Program-made: the position numbers and the translations under genes | DNA from: Streptomyces sp. CB01373 | GTDB taxonomy: Bacteria; Actinomycetota; Actinomycetes; Streptomycetales; Streptomycetaceae | Assembly (NCBI RefSeq): GCF_002803075.1 | Contig: NZ_NNBK01000017.1 | Coordinates: forward strand, 62,001-126,000 | Length of the DNA stretch: 64,000 nucleotides | Reading direction: 5' to 3' | Shown: positions 23,411 to 33,049 of the stretch, in pieces | Layout of the letters: the number at the start of each line of letters is the position of its first letter | Numbering within the stretch: position 1 is the first letter of the stretch | The notes under the pieces: generated by a model | Told to the model about the DNA's origin: nothing | Database searches by the model: none | The model's input: only the letters and a program-made list of their open reading frames with translations

Positions 23411-24979
23411 ATGAGCGCACACCAGGGACACGGTACGTACGACGCCGTCATCGTCGGCGGAGGGCACAACGGGCTGGTCGCCGCCGCCTACCTGGCCCGG
23501 GCCGGACGGTCGGTGCTCGTGCTGGAGCGGCTGGACCACACCGGCGGCGCCGCCGTCTCCACCCGCCCGTTCGCCGGCGTGGACGCCCGGCTGTCCCGCT
23601 ACTCCTACCTGGTCAGCCTGCTGCCCCGGAAGATCGTCCAGGACCTTGGCCTGGACGTCCGGCTGCGCACCCGCACGATCTCCTCGTACACGCCCGTCGA
23701 GCGCGGCGGACGGCCCACCGGACTCCTCGTGGGCGGCGGCGAGGAGCGCACCCGCGAGGCCTTCGCCCGGCTCACCGGCTCCGACCGCGAGTGGGAGGCC
23801 TGGCAGCGCTTCTACGGCATGACCGGACGCCTCGCCCGCAGGGTCTTCCCGACGCTCACCGAGCCGCTGCCGACCCGCGAGGAACTGCGCCGCCGCGTCG
23901 ACGACGAGGAGGCCTGGCGGATCCTGTTCGAGGAGCCGCTCGGCCTCGCCGTGGAGGACCGCTTCGCCGACGACCTCGTACGGGGCGTGGTCCTCACCGA
24001 CGGCCTCATCGGCACCTTCGCCGACGCCCACGACCCGTCCCTCGCGCAGAACCGCTGCTTCCTGTACCACGTGATCGGCGGCGGCACCGGCGACTGGGAC
24101 GTGCCGGTCGGCGGCATGGGCGCCCTGACCGACGCGCTCGCCGCCGCGGCCCGCCGGGCCGGGGCCGTCATCGCCACCGGCCACGAGGCCGTACGGGTGG
24201 TGAGCGACGGGCGCGCGGCGGAGGTCACGTACCGCACCCGCGACGGCGAGGGCACCGTCGGCGCCCGGCACGTGCTGGTGAACGCCTCCCCGCAGGCCCT
24301 GGCCGCGCTGACCGGCGAGGAGCCGCCGGAGCCCGCCGAGGGCGCCCAGCTCAAGGTGAACATGCTGCTCAAGCGGCTGCCCAGGCTCCGGGACACCGCG
24401 GTCGACCCGCGCGAGGCCTTCGCCGGCACCTTCCACATCGCCGAGGGGTACCGGCAGCTCGCCGACGCCCACGCCCGGGCCGCCGCGGGCGAGCTGCCCG
24501 CCGCGCCGCCCTCCGAGATCTACTGCCACTCCCTGACCGACCCCACCATCCTCGGCCCCGGCCTGGTCGAACAGGGCTACCAGACACTCACCCTGTTCGG
24601 CCTGCACACCCCCGCCCGGCTCTTCGCCCGTGACAACGACGCCGTACGCGAGGAACTGCTGAAGTCCACGCTCGCGCAGCTCGACGCCCACCTCGCCGAA
24701 CCACTCGCCGACTGCCTGGCCACCGACGCCGACGGCCGGCCCTGCATCGAGGCGAAGACCCCGCTGGACCTGGAACGGGACCTGCGCCTGCCCGGCGGCA
24801 ACATCTTCCACCGCGCCCTGAGCTGGCCCTGGGCCCAGGAGGGCACCGGCCGCTGGGGCGTGGAAACCCGGCACGCCAACGTCCTCCTGTGCGGCGCGGG
24901 CGCGGTACGCGGCGGAGGAGTCAGCGGCGTACCGGGCCACAACGCCGCGATGGCGGTACTCGAAGCGCGCGACGACTGA
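23411..24979 (+). CDS. Phytoene desaturase-like FAD-dependent oxidoreductase (PYROXD2 type)
   Basis: 522 residues. The N-terminal dinucleotide-binding motif is VIVGGGHNGLVAAAYLARAG followed by LVLERLDHTGGAA; the C-terminal FAD-binding end is VLLCGAGAVRGGGVSGVPGH. The middle includes VPVGGMGALTDALAAAARR, typical of the CrtI/PYROXD2 superfamily. These are carotenoid desaturases, isomerases or uncharacterised flavin oxidoreductases; PYROXD2-like members have no defined bacterial substrate and no carotenoid genes are adjacent. The ATG at 23411 follows ACGAAGGACC. It begins 65 bp after the MITE-like element. Confidence 0.9.
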   Translation: MSAHQGHGTYDAVIVGGGHNGLVAAAYLARAGRSVLVLERLDHTGGAAVSTRPFAGVDARLSRYSYLVSLLPRKIVQDLGLDVRLRTRTISSYTPVERGGRPTGLLVGGGEERTREAFARLTGSDREWEAWQRFYGMTGRLARRVFPTLTEPLPTREELRRRVDDEEAWRILFEEPLGLAVEDRFADDLVRGVVLTDGLIGTFADAHDPSLAQNRCFLYHVIGGGTGDWDVPVGGMGALTDALAAAARRAGAVIATGHEAVRVVSDGRAAEVTYRTRDGEGTVGARHVLVNASPQALAALTGEEPPEPAEGAQLKVNMLLKRLPRLRDTAVDPREAFAGTFHIAEGYRQLADAHARAAAGELPAAPPSEIYCHSLTDPTILGPGLVEQGYQTLTLFGLHTPARLFARDNDAVREELLKSTLAQLDAHLAEPLADCLATDADGRPCIEAKTPLDLERDLRLPGGNIFHRALSWPWAQEGTGRWGVETRHANVLLCGAGAVRGGGVSGVPGHNAAMAVLEARDD

Positions 24980-25281
24980 CGACGCCCGCCCCCCCCCCGA
25001 GGCGGGTCGGCGCCCCGCGCCCAGGAGGGTGACGGCCGGCGCGCGGGCGGATGCGGCCTGGCCCGCCGGCCGTCCGTGGCTGCGTGCCCCCGGATCGCGG
25101 TGGTGTGCGCCGCCGCGGCGAGTGGGAGTCCGGAGTCCGGGCTCCCTTCTGCACGGCGCGGGGGCGGCCGCGGTTCGGGGCCGGGCCCGTTGACGGTGCG
25201 TGGGTGTCCGCCGCCGGATCGCGATGATGTGCGCCGCTGCGGCGGGCAGGGGACCCGTGTCCCCGTTTCCCGCACGCCGCG
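24980..25281. other. Convergent intergenic region with terminator-like hairpins and a diverged 124-bp duplication
   Basis: Just past the oxidoreductase stop is GCCCGCC, a ten-C run (24989-24998) and GGCGGG, a probable terminator. A 29-bp block GGATCGCGNTGNTGTGCGCC with GCNGCGGCG (25092-25120) recurs with three changes at 25216-25244. GGGGACCCGTGTCCCC (25249-25264) is a perfect hairpin close to the kinase stop on the other strand. No gene is apparent. Confidence 0.55.
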
Positions 25282-27228
25282 CTACCGGACCGCCGCGGCC
25301 GGCAGCGTGTGCAGGGTGCCGCCCGAGGAGGCGGCGTGGACGCTGTCGGCGCCGGGGGAGCAGGCCGTGGCCAGGATCTGGCCGCCCAGGTCGAAGCTCT
25401 GGAGAGACGCGCCGTCCGCCGCGTCCAGCAGATGGAGCCGTCCGCTCCAGCCGCCCGCGTACACCGCGGCCCCGTCGGAGCACAGGGCGAAGAACTCCTC
25501 GCGCTCCCCGTGGTGCGCGCGCCAGACCGGCTCGCCGGTCGCCGCGCCCAGGCAGTGGACCGTGCCCGCGACGTCCCCGACGACCACCGTGTCGAGCACC
25601 CTGACCGGCGCGGCCACCACCGGCGCGCCGAGCCGGACCTCCCACACGGCGGAACCGTCGACGGCCGCGAGGCACCTCAGCGTGCCCTCGCCGTCCGCGA
25701 CCACCAGGTGCTCCTCCAGCGGCAGCGGCGGCGCCAGGACCGGGGCCGGCAGCCGTACCGGTGCCGTCCAGGCCAGGGCGCCGTCCTCGTCGTCGACGGC
25801 GAGGATCTCCGCGCCCCGCACGGCCGACAGGTACACCTGCCGGGCCCCGGCCACCACGGGGACGGCCGGGGCGCCCGAGGTGTCGGTGAGCGGATCGGTC
25901 TCCCACCACAGACGCCGGGTCACCGCGTCGAAGTGGTGCAGCCGGCCGGTCGCGTCGCCGAGGAACACGCTCCGCCCGCGCAGCAGCACCCGCGCCTGGG
26001 CGAGTCCGCCCGCTGTCGAGGACCACCACAGGCGGTGCTCCCGGGTGTCCCAGGACTCCAGCCGCCCGTCGGCGTCGCACACCAGCAGCACGTCGCCGTC
26101 CGCGCACAGCTGCACCGGAGCCGTGAAGTCCGGTCGCCGCACCTTCTCCGCGCCCGTGGCCGCGTCCAGCCAGCGCACCGCGCCCCCGCCGTCGGCCACG
26201 ACCACCCCGTCCTCCTCGGTGGCCACGACGCACTGCGGCCACTCCCCGACACCGGCGCTCCAACTGCGCCGCCCCGGACGGAACGGCACCGTCAGATCCG
26301 CGGCGTTGCCCACCCCGGCCAGGAAGTCCCGCAGTTCGGTGCGGTACGCGGTCAGGGTGCGGCCCACCCCCTCGGGCAGCCGCAGTGCCCCCGGCCGGCC
26401 GAAGCCGTCGACGACCTCGTCGAGGTGGGGGCGGTCGGCCGGATCCTCGGCCAGACAGGCACGGATCAGCCGGCCCGTGGCGTCGTCCGGCAGCCCGGAC
26501 AGATCGGGCGCGGCCCCGCTCACCCGGCGCACCAGCATGGCCCGCGCGTCGTCCTCGGCGGAGTACGGCGGGTGGCCGGTGAGGGCGTACAGGACGATGC
26601 CGGCGAAGGCGAAGACATCGGTCGCGAGCCCGGTCCTGGCCAGCCCCCGCACCTGTTCGGGGGCGCAGAAGTGGGGCTGCCCGATGACCATGTCGAGGGT
26701 GAGCGTGACCCGCTGGCCGCGGATCCGGGTGAGCCCGAAGTCGATGATCCACGGCCCGTCGTGGGTCAGCAGGATGTTCCCCGGGTGCAGGTCCCGGTGC
26801 AGCAGCCCCTTGCGGTGCGCGGTGCCGAGGGTGTCGAGGAGTTCGGCGGCGAGCGTGTGCACCGTGTCGCGGGGCAGCGGGCCGCCGTGCGCCTCCACGA
26901 CCCGGTACAGCGACAGACCGGGGATGAACCGGGTGGCCAGCGTGGGCCGCCGGCCGGCCGCGAAGTCGAGCGCGAGCAGTTCGGGGATCCGCGCGCCCCT
27001 GCACCGTTCCAGCGCCTTGCTCTCCTGGTGGAAGCGCTGCATGTGCTGGGTGTCCTCGGTGAACTCGTGCTTGAGCAGCTTCACGGCCGCCAGCGTGTCC
27101 GGCCCGTGCCGGTCGCCGGGCCGCCGGCCGAGGTAGACCGTGCCGAACCCGCCCGTGCCCAGTCTGCCCAGCAGCCGGAACCCGGCGGCCTCCGCCGGAT
27201 CCCCGTCCGGGTCCAGGGGCATCACCAT
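25282..27228 (-). CDS. Ser/Thr protein kinase fused to a PQQ-like beta-propeller
   Basis: 648 residues, no signal or membrane segment. The kinase domain (about 15-275) has LGTGGFGTVYLGRR, VKLLKHEF, LLHRDLHPGNILL, IIDFGLTRIRG and FCAPEQVRG, complete for catalysis. The C-terminal ~310 residues are repeated strands with PQQ/WD-like motifs (AAVDGSAVWEVRLG, AATGEPVWRAHHG, DDEDGALAWTAPVRL), predicted to form a beta-propeller that could bind a ligand or partner. It is the last gene of a five-gene minus-strand cluster with a GTPase, a GAP1-type protein and two vWA-type proteins; the gap to the preceding gene is 46 bp. Confidence 0.9.
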   Translation of the reverse strand: MVMPLDPDGDPAEAAGFRLLGRLGTGGFGTVYLGRRPGDRHGPDTLAAVKLLKHEFTEDTQHMQRFHQESKALERCRGARIPELLALDFAAGRRPTLATRFIPGLSLYRVVEAHGGPLPRDTVHTLAAELLDTLGTAHRKGLLHRDLHPGNILLTHDGPWIIDFGLTRIRGQRVTLTLDMVIGQPHFCAPEQVRGLARTGLATDVFAFAGIVLYALTGHPPYSAEDDARAMLVRRVSGAAPDLSGLPDDATGRLIRACLAEDPADRPHLDEVVDGFGRPGALRLPEGVGRTLTAYRTELRDFLAGVGNAADLTVPFRPGRRSWSAGVGEWPQCVVATEEDGVVVADGGGAVRWLDAATGAEKVRRPDFTAPVQLCADGDVLLVCDADGRLESWDTREHRLWWSSTAGGLAQARVLLRGRSVFLGDATGRLHHFDAVTRRLWWETDPLTDTSGAPAVPVVAGARQVYLSAVRGAEILAVDDEDGALAWTAPVRLPAPVLAPPLPLEEHLVVADGEGTLRCLAAVDGSAVWEVRLGAPVVAAPVRVLDTVVVGDVAGTVHCLGAATGEPVWRAHHGEREEFFALCSDGAAVYAGGWSGRLHLLDAADGASLQSFDLGGQILATACSPGADSVHAASSGGTLHTLPAAAVR

Positions 27229-27274
27229 GTCGACGTCCTTTCTCGGGGCCTTCCGCGGCCCGCCGGGGGAGAGG

Positions 27275-28867
27275 TCACTGAAGGACGGCCGCCTCGTTCT
27301 CCGTCTCGTGGGAGAACCCGATGCCGCACAGCACGGTGGACTTGCCCAGCTCGCAGGTGCCGGTGTCGCGCAGCCGCTCCCCGCCCGCGCGTGGGGCGTC
27401 GCGTTCGCACCGCAGGACGAGGACCGCGCGTCCGGCCTCCTGCCGGCCGCGTACGGTGATCCGGGCCCGCACCTGCCCGGCGTCCGTCTCCTCGCTGACC
27501 TCCCGGCCGCGCAGCGGGATCGTCTGCCGGTTCCCGGTCCGCAGGTCGGTGACGACCAGCAGCCCGCCGAGTTCGGGGTTGCGCTGCCGGTGGACCCGCC
27601 AGACGAGGGCGGAGCCCAGCAGCAGGACGAGCAGGACGAGAGGGTAGAGCCAGCCGGGCGGCCGGCCGGGCACGGTGCCCCGCAGGTCCAGCGCGGTGAC
27701 GACCGGCTCGCCGGTGGAGAACTTCGACTCGCCGAGGGAACCGCGGACCGTCGTCGTCCACGCCGAGGAGATCTCGGCGCGCAGGCCCACCCGCTCCCGG
27801 AAGTCGCCGGCGCCGGGGAACAGGCTGAACCGGGCCTCCTGACGCCAGGTCAGCGTCATCGGCACGGTCTTCTTCTCACCCGGGCGCAGGGTGACGGGCG
27901 CGGCGGGTCCGTCCGGGGTCAGCCGCGGACCGCCGGCGTCCCCGGGGGCCGTCAGCCGGACCGTCAGCGGCACGTGCGTGGCCTTCGACTCCAGCGTCAA
28001 CCGCAGCGTCCGGCTGCGGGCGCCGGTGCGGTCCCCGGTGGCCACGGCGACATGTGCGCCGCCCGCTTTGCTCACGCCCTCCCCGGCGACCGACACGGTG
28101 ACCGTGCCGCCCTGGTCGGCGCGGAGCAGGGACACCGCCTTCTGCGTGCGGACCTGGTCCTTGGCGGCGCTGAGCTGCGAGCCGAGGGCCGTGGGGTCGA
28201 CCGGCAGGATGCGCGGGGCGCCGAAGGCGCCGCCGAGCACCTCGGCGACCCCGGTGCCCTCGGCGAGCGGAAGCCCGTAGCCCATGATCTTGCGGTCCTC
28301 GCCCAGCGCGGCGAAGCGCGACTTCAGCCGCTGCCAGGCCGTGCTGCCCAGCTGGGCGAACGGGCTGCCCGGCGCGTTGACGGCGCCGTCGGTGAGCATC
28401 AGCACCGCCCCGACCGGGGCCGTGCTGCGGTCGAGCTGGTCGGCGGCGGCGTCCAGCGCGGCGCCGTGGTCGCTCGCCGACTCCTTGGCGGACTGGGGGA
28501 GTTCCTTGGTGAACAGGCCGTCGGTGCGGTTCGCCGGGGACATCGGGTGGACGACCCCGGTGGCCCGGCCGAAGGTGACGACGGCCACCTGGTCGGCGGG
28601 CGTCAGCGAGTCGAGGAAGTCGGCCAGGCGCCGCTTGACCGTGGTGTAGAGCGGTACGCCGTCCGGGCCCCGGTCCTGCATGGAGCTGGAGACGTCGACG
28701 AGGACGACGTAGGCCGCCGGGACGTCGTCGACCTTCAGCGAGCGGTAGATGTCGTCGCGTGGCACCGGTGGGTCCGCGGCCGCGGCGGGCGCCGCGCCGC
28801 ACAGGGCCAGCAGGAAGGCGAGGGCGAGCAGCGCGGCTCGGTGGGCCGTGGCCCGGGTGGTGGGCAT
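27275..28867 (-). CDS. Secreted, membrane-anchored von Willebrand factor A protein
   Basis: 530 residues. Signal peptide (about 1-30, ending AAPAAAADPP), then a vWA domain (about 48-250) with an intact MIDAS start VLVDVSSSMQ, VAVVTFGR and MLTDGAVN. An Ig-like beta-rich stretch (about 260-390) follows, then one membrane helix (about 400-420, LYPLVLLVLLLGSALVW) and a ~105-residue cytoplasmic tail that includes an FHA- or Ig-like beta region. The vWA would face outside and bind a metal-dependent ligand while the tail contacts cytoplasmic partners. It lies between the GAP1-type gene and the propeller kinase in the same operon. Confidence 0.88.
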   Translation of the reverse strand: MPTTRATAHRAALLALAFLLALCGAAPAAAADPPVPRDDIYRSLKVDDVPAAYVVLVDVSSSMQDRGPDGVPLYTTVKRRLADFLDSLTPADQVAVVTFGRATGVVHPMSPANRTDGLFTKELPQSAKESASDHGAALDAAADQLDRSTAPVGAVLMLTDGAVNAPGSPFAQLGSTAWQRLKSRFAALGEDRKIMGYGLPLAEGTGVAEVLGGAFGAPRILPVDPTALGSQLSAAKDQVRTQKAVSLLRADQGGTVTVSVAGEGVSKAGGAHVAVATGDRTGARSRTLRLTLESKATHVPLTVRLTAPGDAGGPRLTPDGPAAPVTLRPGEKKTVPMTLTWRQEARFSLFPGAGDFRERVGLRAEISSAWTTTVRGSLGESKFSTGEPVVTALDLRGTVPGRPPGWLYPLVLLVLLLGSALVWRVHRQRNPELGGLLVVTDLRTGNRQTIPLRGREVSEETDAGQVRARITVRGRQEAGRAVLVLRCERDAPRAGGERLRDTGTCELGKSTVLCGIGFSHETENEAAVLQ

Positions 28868-28946
28868 GAGGTGGTGTCCCCCTGGTGTCGTGCGGTCGTG
28901 CGTCGTGCGTTGTATGTCGTGGGGTTCGCGCTCGTCGGGCCGTGCG

Positions 28947-31538
28947 TCAGGTACGGGCGCGGGCGGCGACGGCGTCGAGCTTGCGCAGCCGGCTGATCTC
29001 CCGCTCGCACTGCCGGCGCTGCCGGTCGAGGTCGTCCTTGAGCTGTGTCTGCCGGCCGATCGCGTGCTCGCGGTACTGGACCCAGATCCGGTGACCGGTG
29101 CTGCACCGGATCAGGGCGAGCTCCAGGTCCTCGCGCTCCTCGGAGGCACGGCCGGTCGCGTCGTAGGAGGCCCAGACCTGCTCGTAGGCCTCGAGCAGGG
29201 TGAGGACGCGTTCGCCGACGCGTCCCTGGGCCGCCCAGCCCTGCAGGGCGGTGGCGAGCTGGTTGTTCGCGGCGCCCGCCCGTCGTGCCCCGCAGACCTG
29301 CACGGCCAGCTTCTCGCAGTCCTCCGGGGTGCCCGAGCACCGCGACGCCAGGCCCTGTACCTGGCGCAGGCCGATCAGGGGCCGCAGGGACGGCAGGCGG
29401 TCCGCGACGCGCATGAGCCACCGCCGGTCCTCGGACGTCTCGCGCCAGTGCGGCTCCTCGGTGGCGAGCCGGTACACGGCGTCCAGGACGATCTGCTGGA
29501 AGGGGCCGGGCCAGTGCGACAGATGCCAGGCGAGGTCGCGGCCGGCCTGCCCCGGACCGGCACCGGTGGCCCTGTCCACCGACAGGGCCCGGTCGAGCAG
29601 CAGGTCGACCACGGCGGGCGCGTGCTGGTGCGCGGGGCGCGTCTGAAGCGCAGCCCGCAGCGTCGAGACATAGGTGTCGACCCGTCCCGTCACGCCCGCG
29701 GTGCCGGGCTGCGGCGCGGTCGCGGCCAGGCTGAGGAAGCCCGACGGCGGCAGACCGGCCAGGAGGCACAGCACGTCCCAGTGGGCCGCCGTCTCCGGAC
29801 GCATCCGGGCGGGCGGCCGGCCCAGTGTGCGCAGGATCGGCGACCGGGGGGCGCCGTCCGCCGCGGCGGGGGAGCGGAGCACGCGGTCGAGGAGCCCCTG
29901 GAAGAAGCCGGGCAGCAGGACCTGGTCGACGGCGCCGCAGACGACGGCGCCCTCCAGCAGACGTGCCGCCGCCTCCGGGTGGCCCGCGGCCCATTTCCGG
30001 TCGGCCTCGGCCGGACCGGTGCCGGTGCTCAACAGGATGTTCAGCAGGGGGAGTTCGGTGCCTCCGACGATCTCCGTGCGCTGCTCGGGCCCGGCTTCGC
30101 CGCACAGCCACCGCAGCCAGGCGCGGACGAGGGCGCCCGGTTCGGCCTCCGCGTACAGGGCCCGGACCAGGCCGCCCGCGAGGCCGGGCACCTGGCACAG
30201 CATCGAGTGCGTGAAGCGCATGGTGCCCTCGCTGAACGGAGCGACGGCGGGCAGCAGCCCCTCGGTCACGGGATCGGGCACGCCCTGCGGGCAGCGGACC
30301 CGGAGTTCGTCCAGGGCGCCGGCCAGGACCTCGTCCAGGGGGGCCAGGCTCTGCCCGGTGGAGGTGAGGGCGGCGCGCATGCTCTCGAAGTCGCGGCGGG
30401 CCACGTCCGTCCGCCCGTGGAGCAGATCGGCGAAGAGCTGGTCGCGGTAGGCCTGGGAGACCTCGGGACTCGACATCAGGGGCGCCAGTGCCTCCATTCC
30501 GGTGTGCGGATGGGTCAGCGCCTTCCCCGCGAGGACGGCGAGCGCTCTGGAACTGATGCCGGGCATGCGCAGGGCCTGGTTGATCCGGTCGGCGTCCACC
30601 TCCTGGCCCGCGGTGACGGCCTGGGCGACCGCCAGCGACGGGTCCAGGGCCGCCAGCACCTCCAGCGCCCTCTCGTGCGCGTCCGGCCCGGCGATGTCCA
30701 ACGGTTCCCGGGCTTCCGCGAGATGCCGTACGACGGCCTCTCCGCCGTGCGTGGCCCAGTTGTCGATGAGCAGGTCGTGGTAGCCGCGGGCCTGAGGGGA
30801 CAGCTCGCCGAGATCGGGCAGCGAGGCGCTCACCGGCAGGGCGGTCACCCCGGGAGAGCCCTCGGCTTCACCCCAGTACAGGCGCATGGGCACCTCGGAG
30901 CCGGAGGATGTCGAACTGGCCGCGGACAGGGTGCTGCGCATACCGAAGGGCAGCAGGGCGGCCACGGAGTCCAGGACGCCCAGCAGTTGGAACGGCTCGT
31001 GGTGGCGGTCGCCGGTCACCGCCACCGGGCCGTCCAGCAGATGGGCCGCGGCGGCCGCCAGCCACCGGGTGCGCTCCGAGACCGAAGGGGTGATGTTGTG
31101 GCCGACATCGGTGACCAGCAGGTCCTCCTCGCGGAAGGCCAGGTGCGCGGGTCCCGCGCCGGTGCCGGGCAGACCCGCGGCGGCGGCGTGGGCGGCGCGG
31201 GCCAGTGCGCACCAGCCGATGCCCGCCGCGCTCACCTCCGCGTAGGGGACGGCGAAGTGGGTGATCCGGTAGATCGCGCGGTTGCTTCCGTCCACGTCGT
31301 CCGTGCGGTCCAGCACGAAGACCCCGACCTCGCGGGCTCCGTCCACGCCTCTGGCGCAGCCCATGGTGATCCACGGCAACGGGTCGCCGGGCTCCGGAGT
31401 ACCCGGCGACCAGTGGTGGACGGCGGCGTTGAACTCGGCGCTGCGGCCGGGCGGGTGCGCGACGAGGACCCCGTATCCGCTGCTGGTGTGGGGCTCCTTG
31501 CCCCACACGGCCCAGTCGGCGATCAGCCCCGGTGCCAT
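28947..31538 (-). CDS. GTPase-associated protein 1 (GAP1)-type large protein
   Basis: 863 residues without membrane segments or standard catalytic motifs. The N-terminal ~135 residues (WAVWGKEPHTSSGYGVL, WITMGCARG, YRITHFAVPYAEVS) match the GAP1-N1 type described for actinobacterial GTPase-associated conflict systems. The middle (about 140-330) contains SERTRWLAAAAAHLL and LPFGMRSTLSAA, and the rest is a long alpha-helical C-terminal part ending in a coiled coil (LKDDLDRQRRQCEREISRLRK). Neighbours are a P-loop GTPase 37 bp upstream and a vWA protein downstream. It is likely a scaffold or effector adaptor for the GTPase; its biochemical role is unknown. Confidence 0.75.
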   Translation of the reverse strand: MAPGLIADWAVWGKEPHTSSGYGVLVAHPPGRSAEFNAAVHHWSPGTPEPGDPLPWITMGCARGVDGAREVGVFVLDRTDDVDGSNRAIYRITHFAVPYAEVSAAGIGWCALARAAHAAAAGLPGTGAGPAHLAFREEDLLVTDVGHNITPSVSERTRWLAAAAAHLLDGPVAVTGDRHHEPFQLLGVLDSVAALLPFGMRSTLSAASSTSSGSEVPMRLYWGEAEGSPGVTALPVSASLPDLGELSPQARGYHDLLIDNWATHGGEAVVRHLAEAREPLDIAGPDAHERALEVLAALDPSLAVAQAVTAGQEVDADRINQALRMPGISSRALAVLAGKALTHPHTGMEALAPLMSSPEVSQAYRDQLFADLLHGRTDVARRDFESMRAALTSTGQSLAPLDEVLAGALDELRVRCPQGVPDPVTEGLLPAVAPFSEGTMRFTHSMLCQVPGLAGGLVRALYAEAEPGALVRAWLRWLCGEAGPEQRTEIVGGTELPLLNILLSTGTGPAEADRKWAAGHPEAAARLLEGAVVCGAVDQVLLPGFFQGLLDRVLRSPAAADGAPRSPILRTLGRPPARMRPETAAHWDVLCLLAGLPPSGFLSLAATAPQPGTAGVTGRVDTYVSTLRAALQTRPAHQHAPAVVDLLLDRALSVDRATGAGPGQAGRDLAWHLSHWPGPFQQIVLDAVYRLATEEPHWRETSEDRRWLMRVADRLPSLRPLIGLRQVQGLASRCSGTPEDCEKLAVQVCGARRAGAANNQLATALQGWAAQGRVGERVLTLLEAYEQVWASYDATGRASEEREDLELALIRCSTGHRIWVQYREHAIGRQTQLKDDLDRQRRQCEREISRLRKLDAVAARART

Positions 31539-31575
31539 GGCGTGTCCTTCCTCATGCGGGTGTTCGGGTGCCGGA

Positions 31576-32952
31576 TCAGGACTGCGTCGGGCCGAAGCCC
31601 CGCAGGAAGAGGAACGGTTCGAGGACGTTGACGGGCCTGGGCGGCGCCACGAAGCGCACGCTGTCCTCGACGTGGTTGATCAGGTACGGGTTCTCGAAGT
31701 CGAAGCCCCGGTCGGGGTCGACCCAGAAACCGACGGCGGAGCAGACGAAGTAGCCGACGCGTTCGGGCGCGAAGAACTGCTCGATCTGCTGCTGGATCTC
31801 GCGCAGGCTGCCGTGCGGGAACGCGTTGCACAGCCCGTCGAACAGCCGCTTGGCGTCCATGACCTCGGGTTGCCCGGTACGGGGGTTGACCCGAACGTTG
31901 CCCTGTTCGCAGGCGAACCGGAACACCCGGTCGTCGTCGAACTTCGCCAGGCACACGGCGATGCTGTGCGGCAGGAAGTTGCCCTGGCGCTCACGGCGCA
32001 TGTTGATCTCGGTGGCCACCCCGCCGAGGACCTCGGTGAAGAAGTCCGCGTTCTGCCGGGCGTCCTTGGTCACCGGTCCGTCGTCGCCGTTGACCTGCCA
32101 CTCGCGGACGGGGTCGACCACGTAGACCATGGCCCGCGCGGCACCGAGGTCCTTGATCAGCCTGCTTCCGTAGGCGGCTCCGGTCTGCGAGCGCAGGTCG
32201 AACGCCTCCCCGGGCAGGTCGCGGACGGTGACCTTGAACTCCGTCAGGTCGCGTGCGCGTTCGGCGCCGCGCCGGAAGAGTCTGCGTCCGGCGCGCGAGT
32301 AGCGGGTGCCGGTGAGGTCGCCGGCCAGGGTGAAGCGGACGGGGCGCTGCTCGGTCAGCGTCGCGTTGGGGAACTTGCGCTCCCGGTACAGCAGGCGTGC
32401 CAGGTCGCCCAGGAACTTCTGGGAGGCGTGGTCGTCCGGATAGATGGTCCACTTTCCGTACAGCGGGTCCTGCACGGCCCGGGAGAGGGCGGCCAGCAGC
32501 GTGGACTTGCCGCTCTGCATACCGCCCCAGAGCGTGATCGTCGACTCGGGCGAGGAGGACTGGTCCTCCGGCTCCTGAGGGGGCGCCTCCTGCTTCTCGC
32601 GCTTTTCCGAGGCCCCGTTCCGGCCGGACTTCGCGGGCTTGTCGGCGCGTGCGGGCGCGGCCGGCTCGTCCACCTTCTCCAGGAAGACGCTGGGCAGCGC
32701 CCCGTCCTCGGGCGCGGACCGGGGCGCGGGCGGAGTGGTCGCGCGTGCCCGGTCCTGCCGCGAGCCCGGGGGGCCCGGGCGGGGACGCAGGGGCGCGGCC
32801 GCGGGCGGGGCGGTCGGCGGTGGCAGGGCGGCCAGACCCCCGACGAGGGTGGACCTGCCCAGGACGTCCAACGGCCCCTGCTCACGGTCCTGTTGCCTGC
32901 GGTCCGGTTCGGCGTCCTTTGTGCGCTCGGACCGCGCGTCGTCGTCGACCAT
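31576..32952 (-). CDS. P-loop GTPase of the GAP1-associated system
   Basis: 458 residues. A disordered, Pro/Ala/Arg-rich N-terminus (about 1-145) precedes a P-loop domain: Walker A TLWGGMQSGKSTLLAAL (about 150), G3-like VRDLPGEAFDL, then the strands AMVYVVDP and SIAVCLAKFDDDRVF, where KFDD occupies the NKxD specificity position. The remaining ~130 residues include FFAPERVGYFVCSAVGFWVD. The fold is that of the TRAFAC-type GTPases found beside GAP1 proteins. The ATG at 32952 follows GGGAGCACATCC; in-frame sequence further upstream is a repeat tract. A regulated NTP switch for the neighbouring vWA/GAP1 proteins is inferred. Confidence 0.82.
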   Translation of the reverse strand: MVDDDARSERTKDAEPDRRQQDREQGPLDVLGRSTLVGGLAALPPPTAPPAAAPLRPRPGPPGSRQDRARATTPPAPRSAPEDGALPSVFLEKVDEPAAPARADKPAKSGRNGASEKREKQEAPPQEPEDQSSSPESTITLWGGMQSGKSTLLAALSRAVQDPLYGKWTIYPDDHASQKFLGDLARLLYRERKFPNATLTEQRPVRFTLAGDLTGTRYSRAGRRLFRRGAERARDLTEFKVTVRDLPGEAFDLRSQTGAAYGSRLIKDLGAARAMVYVVDPVREWQVNGDDGPVTKDARQNADFFTEVLGGVATEINMRRERQGNFLPHSIAVCLAKFDDDRVFRFACEQGNVRVNPRTGQPEVMDAKRLFDGLCNAFPHGSLREIQQQIEQFFAPERVGYFVCSAVGFWVDPDRGFDFENPYLINHVEDSVRFVAPPRPVNVLEPFLFLRGFGPTQS

Positions 32953-33049
32953 GGATGTGCTCCCGCTCGATGGGCGGCGGATGTCGTCCGCCGCGCGATG
33001 GTGGTCCGGTCCGCGCACACGCGCGCCCCGGTGTGGGCGAGACCCGCGC

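Noticed and set aside
25249..25264. GGGGAC-CCGT-GTCCCC, an exact GGGAC-N4-GTCCC match to the mycobacterial DosR box
   Set aside because: It lies at the 3' ends of two convergent genes, far from any start, so a terminator hairpin is the simpler explanation.
23399..27004. A minus-strand open frame of about 1200 codons covering the flavoprotein and the propeller kinase
   Set aside because: It is antisense to the FAD oxidoreductase and out of frame with the kinase, with no domain similarity.
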